Below, one piece after another: positions 56,302 to 64,000 of a stretch of 64,000 nucleotides of DNA. Position 1 is the first letter of the stretch. The number at the start of each line of letters is the position of its first letter. The stretch lies in assembly GCA_001466705.2 (NCBI GenBank), contig LATX02000046.1, positions 1,178,001 through 1,242,000 of the forward strand. The letters are read 5' to 3'. The notes below the pieces were generated by a model that was given only the letters and a program-made list of their open reading frames with translations, was not told where the DNA came from and did no database searches. This stretch comes from Moniliophthora roreri (taxonomy: Eukaryota; Basidiomycota; Agaricomycetes; Agaricales; Marasmiaceae). Position numbers and translations under genes: made by a program.

Positions 56302-57612
56302 ATGCCCTCTGTCAAAGTAGAATCCAGCACCGGCAAAACAGATTTCAAATACACTATTTCGACTCCCGCAAATGCTTCTGCAAAATCTATAGACAAAAAC
56401 CTCCCGACAGTTCTTTTCATCCCTGCTGTGTATCTGCAGAGGGACGTTTTTCATCGTTAGTGACCTTTTTTACGTTTCATCTTTCAAGCTCAGTTCTCAT
56501 GCTCTACTTCGCGCGCGTACAGTGCAATTTGGAGACCACAAGCTTCGTCGATTCAACCTCGTCACCTTTGACTTGCGAGGGCACGGAGAGACAACCGGCG
56601 ACAAGATACCCTCAAACTATGGGCAAGAGGAGTCTGCTGAAGATGTTGTGAAACTTATGGTGGGTATTCGCCACTGCGTTCACTTCTAGACATGCGCTCA
56701 TCGCCGAGGTCTATCCAGGAAGCACTCAAGTTACCTGCGTGCCATATCGTCGGAATGTCTCTGGGCTCCGTCATCGCTCTGCAAATGGCAATAACTTACC
56801 CCGACAAAGTCGCCTCGCTGTTCTTGATTTCTTCTCTCGGCCTTGAAGAAGTAACGTCGTTCGCTGTCATGTATTGTCAATCCCGTCAAACTGACTGAAC
56901 GTTTTCTCATTTAGCCTGATTACGTGGCAGCTGCTCGTAGCGAGATCTATGACTATTGGACTCAGGGCTTTGGAGACGCCACTAGCTCCAAAATCGACGG
57001 TACTGCTCTTCTTGACGCTCTTTACGGAGTCATGCAATTTGCATTTTCCAACAAAACCACTTCTCTTACTACCGCGTACGCGACGCGTTTCCTTCCTCTT
57101 GCCAAAGAAAACTGGGGTCCCAAGGATTTTGATGTATTCCGAACGGCGACGGTGGATTTCTTCACCAAGCGAAAGACTTACTCCAAAGAAGCTTTACAAA
57201 GTATTGCCCAGCGGGGTATCAGGATGAAGTTGGTTCATGGTTTAGATGATATCACGTACCGATTGGAGTATTCGGTCGAGCAGGAGAAGATGTTTAGAGA
57301 TGCCGGGATTGATGTCACTCTGGCAAAGGTGAACCATGCACCGCATTTCGTCGTTGGGGATTATGGCAAAGAGTGAGTTTCTTTTCGTCGATGCTTCCTT
57401 TTGAGCGACTGATGGATGCCATTAGAGTGAATCATATACTTCACGACTTCTTGCTGGAATGTATAAAACCCATCGGAAAGCCTGTCCCGGCCATTCCATT
57501 GGCAGACAGCGTAGTGTCTCCTTGGGATGCCCGGCTTAGGGAGGCTGGTTGGACTCCCGAAGATATCTCTGATGATGAGGATGAGGAGGAAGAACTCATA
57601 GTGACGGCATAA
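56302..57612 (+). CDS. Alpha/beta hydrolase, enol-lactonase/epoxide-hydrolase-like
   Basis: Exons 56302-56455, 56523-56659, 56719-56850, 56915-57372 and 57426-57612 give 355 aa. Fold landmarks in order: PTVLFIPAVYLQRDVF (strand and oxyanion region); LVTFDLRGHGETTGD; the nucleophile elbow HIVGMSLGSVIAL with Ser in G-x-S-x-G; LVHGLDDITY carrying the probable acid Asp; and VNHAPHFVV with the catalytic His. The lid region lies between about residues 150 and 240. The C-terminus adds an acidic tail (EDISDDEDEEEELIV) not typical of the core fold. No signal peptide, so probably cytosolic. The substrate cannot be told from sequence. Confidence 0.85.
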
Positions 57613-59115
57613 GTGCGTTCTTAGGCTGAGTGCGGCGGGCTGGCGGCGGGGGGCCGGCTTTTTCATACCATTGCATTACTCATAACTGCTGATTCGCAAC
57701 AACTTGAATGTTATATATGATATCTGAAGCCCTGTTGATCGGTGGCTTGATATGAAATCAAGCGAGGACTTTTTCTGTATTGCACAGAACGACTATCTTC
57801 TGTGCAAGTAAAGCCGGCTTGCCGGCTAGATTTCATGGTCCGCATGATAGTCACATGACCGTTACCACAACCCCCCCCCCCCCCCCCGGGTTCAACGTTC
57901 AACGTTCAACGTCCAACGTCCAATCTGCGCTCTTCCGTTCATATCCCACTGCAAACTATCCAACCCAAACTGAGTATGTCGCGCCATGAATAGAAGGACT
58001 TGAAACTTCCAGCCTACAGTATGGATTGCAGATGCGCCGTATGGACGTTTCTAGTTTCGCGGGCCCGCAGGTATTTTTGACTAAAAACTCCGTTTAAAAT
58101 ACTCAACAGCCAATATATCAGGGTCTGAACTTGGCGTCCTAACAACAGAAACTATGGGAGCGCTTCATGGTTGATCTGGCATTTACCTGATGTAGTAGTG
58201 ACTGATTGACAAGACAAGAAGGGCATTCATCCGCAAGTCTATTGTGTATGAAGGGTAGCTGAGTTAAGCCTTACGGCCTTATCCATGGTGTGCAGCATAC
58301 ATATTTTGGTTTCAATTGGGTACTAATGTCTAAACTTGTCATCCATAGCTGCGTTGCCGAACTTATTCATCATCTCTCCTCACTGGTCGCATCTTTCAAA
58401 CTGGAAATTTTGAATGCATCATTCCCCAGTAGCACATTGCCGTGATGATTTCCTTAAAGCTGGCCAGTTCCATGGGATCGCATTGGCGTCTCTTGCCTAA
58501 GCGCTGGCTTCTTGGGATGCAACCGTTCGGTGGCTGTTCTAGTCAGTAAGATGCCGAAAATCGAGGTCTTGAAGGGTCATCATCTTGGAGGGTCAGAGTG
58601 AAGGCACAATTTGACATTTAACGCGGTTACGACTCACGAGGTCCCTCTATCCTTCCAACTTCAGTATGTAAATGATCTCCCAATCTCAAGTTGCTTATTC
58701 AGTGTCATTGATTGTCTCGACCCTTCCAGGCTTCACAGCAGCGCTCAGTTGGGCGGTGTGTTTCAAGGATTTAGACGCTGTCATCCATCCTTCAGTCTTT
58801 CCGGCTATCCACCAGAAGATTCCTAAACAGACGTCGCGCTTCGAGAATGTATGTCCGGCGGACTTCATATCTCCTTATTATGTGTCCTAAAGCTCATTGA
58901 TGGTCGCCCTGGATTAGTTGATTCATTTCACGAACCGGGATGGTGGAAATGAGCGCCTGATAGTCGCTCCTGACACACAGCCAGCGCTGATAGCATCGGC
59001 AAGTGCACCTGGCAGTCGCCTTGGGAGACTTGGAGATGGCGCTAGTTTGCATCGTGTTCACGTCCTGGAACATATAAATATCTCCCGAGCACCCCTTGAC
59101 TCCATCAAAAAAACA
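57613..59115. other. Intergenic with homopolymer and heptamer repeats
   Basis: No gene. A run of 17 C at 57871-57887 is followed by a GTTCAAC/GTCCAAC heptamer array at 57890-57923. The rest is the promoter side of the calpain gene. Confidence 0.5.
57871..57923. repeat. Poly-C tract plus heptamer tandem repeat
   Basis: Seventeen consecutive C, then GGG, then about five copies of a GTTCAAC-like heptamer. A simple sequence prone to slippage; the assembled length may not be exact. Confidence 0.75.
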
Positions 59116-61832
59116 ATGTCTCTCTTCAACCTGTTCAAACACACCGATAGTGCTCCACCTGATCAAGCATCCTATAAACAGCGAGCTGACAAGGCTGGGC
59201 TATTGGTCAACGATGAACTTGAGAAGGCTCTGGAAGAATGCAAACAAAAGGTCGCTCGTATTGCCAAGGAATGCAGATTGAAGAATCGTAGATTTAGGTA
59301 CGTGCACATTCTACGTGTTAGGAGCATGGACACTTACATTCTGTGATAGGGATCATGAGTTCGACCTCGAAAGCGACAGGGAACGGTGTCTGCATGGCCT
59401 TAGCACCGAAGTATCCTACACACCCTCCGATGTCCAGCGTGTCACACAGATCTTTGAAAACCCCCAGTTTTTCATTGATGGTGCGGATTCGAACGATATC
59501 GTTCAAGGAGCAATTGGAAATTGCTGGTTTGTGTCAGCCCTGGCGACGATGTCGACATGTGAGGGCCTAGTTGAAAAGTTCTGTGTTGCCGTAGGTGCCA
59601 TTTCAATACCATTCACGCTGTTACTGATCGTTCGCAATGATACAGAGAGATGAAGAGATTGGCGTCTATGGCTTTGTATTCTTCCGAGATGCATCCTGGG
59701 TGACTGTCATTATAGATGAGTGCGTCGATATTCCCTCATCAGTTCTTCATTATCTTACGTCCGGCACAGCTTCCTTTACACGCACATTCCGAAGTTCGAA
59801 GAGCTTTCATATGCCGAGCAGCAACTCTATCATCATAGCAAGGAGCGGTATAACGAATCTGCAAGAAGGGATGGTAAAGGATTATACTTTGCAAAGTCGG
59901 GCACTCAGGGCGAGACATGGGTGCCTTTGATTGAGAAAGCGTACGCTAAGCTTCATGGATGTTATGCTGCTCTTTCAGGCGGTGAGGAATGTGAAGCTAT
60001 TGAAGATCTTACTGGGTATGTTGAGGTACTTGTGTTGCGATCATCCTGCTAATACTCTTCCTTGTTCTTTCAGAGGTGTCTCAACGTTCATCCCCACAAA
60101 TGTACGTCTTGCCCACCCATTAATTAAGACTTGGCATTCTTATACAACCACCAGGATATCTTCGATACCGACAAGTTCTGGACGGAGGAGCTTCTCAAAG
60201 CCAACGTCAACCGCCTTTTTGGATGTGCTTACCAGACCTTGAACGGAACACGAAGCGGAAACTATAGCGCAAAGATTAGCGGTCTCGTTGGTAACCACTC
60301 ATACTCTGTGCTCAAAGCGGTCGAGCACAATGGGAAGCGGTTTGTGATTATCAGAAATCCTTGGGGCGAGTCGGAGTGGACTGGTCCGTGGAGTGATGGA
60401 TCAAAGGAATGGACAAAGGAATGGCTCGACGCTCTGCCCGCGCTCGGTCATGTATTCGGGGATGACGGGCAGTTCGTGATGGAATGTGAGCGTGTTGTTA
60501 TTTCGATCGTGACGGACACTGACAAATCATCCCTTAGACAAGGATTTCCTGCAATGCTGGGATCAGATTGACCGAACGAGGCTGTTCGATTCTTCATGGG
60601 CAATGTCTTCGCAGTGGCTACACGTCACGGCACGGCCTTTACCATGTGCCTGGACGTATGGAGACGTGTCTTGTAAGTTCGCCATTAACTCATCCCCTGT
60701 TACTGTGCTGACTTGTGCCATCTTTAGTCACGTTCTCGATTCCGAAGGCATCTCCTGCTGTTATCGTCCTTTCGCAGCTGGATGATCGTTTCTTCGCCGA
60801 AATCTCTGGGCGATGCCATTGGACCTTCGACTTCATGCTCTATAAGAAAGGCGAGAAAGACTATATCGCTCAGTCTTCTACCTCGAGGATCTATGCCAGA
60901 AGCGTGAATTTGGAAGTGGATAGCCTGGAACCCGGAGACTATGTCGTCCATGTAAGCCCCTACAAACTCCCCTGTTCGAGTGAGAGCTGACCACGCTGGC
61001 TAGGTGAGGCTGGACCGTCGTATTTATCGCGAAAAGGCAAGCTTTTTATAGTCCGCTGCCCTCGAGCTAATTTACATTCTCTTTTAACAGGGTTACTATT
61101 ATTCCAAAGTTGCAAACTGGGATCAGAGAATCCTGTCTCGTGTGCTTAGTGAACGCGCCAAGAGCCAGTCAGTCGCCTCCAGTAAGTTCTCTTGTACTAG
61201 GTCGCGTTTCCCTCTCTCACCGGAATTTCCTTAGATTTCCACTCCGAGTAAGTCACGGCTCTGTGCCTCTGTTTCATGGATCTCACTCGTTGAAATATAG
61301 AGCTGAAGCCTCAAATCTGCCAATGCCTCTAGACATTCTCGCCGGTCAAGACCTTTCCGAACTTGAGAAGAAAGCGTTGGTTATGGCAAAGACCAAAAAG
61401 GCTGAGGAAGAAGCGGCAGCCAAGGCCAAGGAAGCCGAAGAAGAGGAGAAACGACAAAAGGAAGCCGAGGAAGCGAAAAAGAAGGAGGAAACCACGACTA
61501 CGGTTCACCATGAGGATGGATCAGTTACCACTACGACGACTGTTACAGAGAAGGTTGTTGTCACCGTGACTAAAAAGTCCGCTACTGGAGAAGTCGTTGA
61601 AACGAAAGAAGAGACTACCACCAACACGCCAGTGACGAACGAGGCGCAAGAAAAGGAAGAGGAGACTGAAGAAGAGGATGCTGATCCCAAGAGAGATGTT
61701 GTTCCTGTATCTGAGGATGACTCTATCTTCCTGGGATTGAGGGTCTATACTCATGATTACGAAGAGCCAGTCGTCATCAGCGGACAGTTGAGACATGAGA
61801 TGGAGGTTTCGGCGGCGCTCGCTTTGAATTGA
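59116..61832 (+). CDS. Calpain-like cysteine protease
   Basis: Twelve exons: 59116-59297, 59350-59590, 59646-59719, 59770-60015, 60074-60101, 60155-60485, 60538-60672, 60728-60951, 61004-61036, 61091-61181, 61235-61247 and 61301-61832. They total 709 aa. The catalytic triad is visible: Cys in QGAIGNCWFVSALA (Asn replaces the usual Asp before Cys), His in GLVGNHSYSVL and Asn in IIRNPWGESEWTGPWSD. C2-like domains follow the protease core. An N-terminal helix (about residues 12-60) and a long Lys/Glu/Ala-rich coiled segment with Thr/Val repeats near the C-terminus (KKAEEEAAAKAKEAEEEEKR) lie outside the core. One intron has a GC donor (61037) and exon 11 has only 13 nt. It probably acts as an intracellular, possibly calcium-dependent, protease. 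Confidence 0.88.
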
Positions 61833-62209
61833 CTTTAAATTATTCAACGGAACGTGTATCCAGGTACCTGTGTAGATTATCAATGTATGGGGATTTTACG
61901 GGATGAAATAACACTTTTTTGGTTTCTATAGTTTTACGTGTTGCAAGCAAACTAGTGCTAAGACGCACGGGCGGAATACACTAAAATTCTACTCAACTTA
62001 ATTCTAAACTATGCTCATGTGAGCGGTGCCGCTGTTGTGTCATAGAAGCAAGAAATGGGGTATCGTGGATCGTGTGTGGTTTGACACGAAACAACTCTTC
62101 ATTGTGGCCCAAAACCTGACAATAGAGGAGCAGGTTACTAGACCACCTCAATACAAACGCAGTAGAATACAAAAAAGTTTATAGCGTATACACCAAATAC
62201 ATACAGCTA
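61833..62209. other. Convergent 3' spacer
   Basis: AT-rich 3' ends of the calpain and carboxylesterase genes; nothing else seen. Confidence 0.4.
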
Positions 62210-64000
62210 TCACGACGAGATGGCCAACAGGAATGGACATCGGCCGTTCTTTTCATCTGGAAGAGCATCATCTATGGACAATGCAGGATAATTCAAAGAA
62301 GCCACTCCTCCCCCAGCGTTGTAATTTGGCCAGGTCCAACCCCCTTCAGTTAATACCTGTAGGGTATCCTGATAGGCACGTCCTCGGGCCTCGAGGTAAC
62401 GTACGTCAGGATTTGGGTTTCCGGATTTCGCAAACGCTCCCCACAAATCCTGAACGAGAGCCGTATACTGAATATCTTCGGGTGCCCGAACAGGCTGCTT
62501 GAATAGATGGTAGGTTCCAAACACTTCGTAAAGGTCTCCGGAGTGACACAAATAGTAAGACGGATCTGTCTGTCCTACAGGGAAGGAGCATAGCCCATAG
62601 GGGTTGTAAAACGTCAAGCCGTATGCACGACGCATCGTGTACACGTACCTACACAGAGTTTAGTAAGAAAAAACATGGGCCTTTGATACAGACGGCTTAC
62701 ATGGAGGGAAAAGCACTCGAGTTGACGGCTGCAGCGATCATTTGTTCCGCGGGACACGTAAGAACATTGATGCCATAGGCATTAACCGTGGCGTTATCTG
62801 CAAGATCATCATCTGAGTGTTTGAACAATATATATAAGAGAATAGAGTACCTACAAGGCGTGAATTCATCTGTCACATTCCAGAGGCCAGAATCCAAGAC
62901 GCGTTCTGCGAGATCTGCTCCAAGGGCCACAGTAAGCGATGCTTTGAAATCAGTGCCATTGGGAGAAATGTTCGTTCCGATGAGCCTGGTAGCGGAACAT
63001 ATGAGGATTGAACGCCCAGGAGACGACAAAAACTTACGATTGGCCTTCGTCCGGCATAAACCCCAATAAAAATGGCACGCTGTTGATTGCTTCCGGTCCT
63101 TGACTGATCTGACTGACTGCAGAGTCGATGATATACACTCCATCTTGCACGGAAGGCCATGATTCAACCGTCTGGGTGAGATTCAATAGAGTCTCCGGAG
63201 GAAGTGATTGAAGGCACTCCAAGCGTTCGACTCCTGTGCTATTACAGACTTGACCAATGGCAGGACCTGATTAAGAGAGTAATTTTGACGTGTTCAGGCC
63301 GACAAACGTAAAACCTACCGGCGGCAGCAGCAGCAGCCTCTGCAGTTCTAAATGTACTGGCTCCTCCAGACTGTGAAATCGCACGACTAAAAAGACCCTT
63401 CGCTGGTGGACTCCTCAGCAGATCTACGATCGACCAGCCGCCAGCCGACTGCCCAAAGATCGTCACATTTTCCGGATCTCCCCCGAAAGCGGCAATGTTG
63501 TCTTTTACCCATTGCAACGACGCAATCTTGTCAGCGAGTGCATAGTTTCCGGTGATGACTCCATCATTAAGAGAGAGGAAGCCGAAAATGTTTAATCGGT
63601 AGTTGATCGTAACGATGACAGTGTCCGTTCGAGAAACAAAAGGACCGCCATCGAAAGTCGCATCTGAGCCTAAACCATTGAGGTTGGCACCACCGTGAAT
63701 CCAGAGTAATACAGGTTTGAGTGACGTCGACTTTGATGTGTTGGAAGGTACGTATGGCGTGAAAACATTGAGATACAGACTACGCTCCTAGTCAATACGA
63801 GAAAAGAATCGAAAAAGAAGGGTACACATACCAATCTTCACTTATACCCCACGGATTCAATCCAAGGTCGTTATTTTCAAATGTACCGAATTGGAGACAC
63901 CCAGGTTTGACTAAAGCAAGTGATCAGTGACATTGATGTTTTGCAATCTAATTGGCTTACGGGCAGTGGCGTCTACTTCTGTGCCATTCCATGTCTGAGG
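62210..64000 (-). CDS. Type-B carboxylesterase/lipase, cut by the right edge
   Basis: The gene enters from the right edge and ends at 62210; the N-terminal start is outside. Visible landmarks in order: NDLGLNPWGISEDW; the oxyanion-hole strand PVLLWIHGGANLNGLG; NYRLNIFGFLSL; the nucleophile motif ENVTIFGQSAGGWS; LFSRAISQSGGAS; a middle region with PFLLGFMPDEGQS; and the catalytic-His region CHSGDLYEVFGTYHLF near the C-terminus. Several short introns interrupt it, including one after the AAAAA run near 63320. Family members hydrolyse carboxylic esters and are usually secreted in fungi, but the signal peptide is not in the window. The last residues are FLLAISS. Confidence 0.85.

Noticed and set aside
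1..64000. CRISPR arrays, operons and ribosome-binding sites
   Set aside because: The window is eukaryotic with spliced genes; none of these apply.

Overview
This window comes from a filamentous basidiomycete, most likely a mushroom-forming agaricomycete. The multi-exon genes carry 50-60 nt GT-AG introns, and the recognisable genes fit that group: a QDE-1-type RNA-dependent RNA polymerase, an Agaricomycetes-style F-box protein, an SRE/Urbs1-type two-finger GATA factor, a calpain, and a type-B carboxylesterase. The genus cannot be read from the sequence.

Left part (1-36 kb): 13 paralogous genes for small proteins (153-195 aa), each with a single membrane span, lie in strict strand alternation (+ - + - ... 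+). Plus-strand genes (called A here: A1, A3, A5, A7, A9, A11, A13) and minus-strand genes (B2, B4, B6, B8, B10, B12) form two related subfamilies. Both have the same three-exon layout: intron 1 in phase 2, exon 2 of exactly 145 or 151 nt, intron 2 in phase 0, then a short variable last exon. Just after the membrane span, A proteins carry W-R-F-P-C and B proteins W-R-Y-P. Divergent (head-to-head) B-A pairs sit 1.4-1.75 kb apart, except where an inverted repeat enlarges the gap. They share recurring upstream elements, and whole B-A blocks have been duplicated. I recognise no named family. This array is the best candidate for an undescribed system, perhaps paired membrane partners that diversify by duplication.

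Within the array, a 2.1 kb inverted-repeat structure separates B6 from A7. About 9.9 kb of extra DNA separates A7 from B8. That extra DNA holds a decayed region (15-20 kb) and a 1187-aa membrane protein gene whose central exon is strongly CpG-poor and contains an in-frame 15-bp minisatellite.

Middle part (36-45.7 kb): an F-box gene flanked by two related fragments, probably of the fungal HNH-endonuclease family, followed by about 7 kb with no convincing gene.

Right part (45.7-64 kb): the iron-type GATA factor (one cysteine of its Cys-rich region is replaced by Arg) converges on the 12-exon RdRP of the quelling/RNA-silencing pathway. Beyond these are a broken secreted-protein gene, an alpha/beta hydrolase, a calpain-like protease with a 13-nt micro-exon, and a type-B carboxylesterase cut by the right edge. 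Apart from the array, these genes look like ordinary genomic neighbours rather than one pathway. All exon boundaries come from reading splice signals and frame by eye, supported inside the array by agreement among paralogs.
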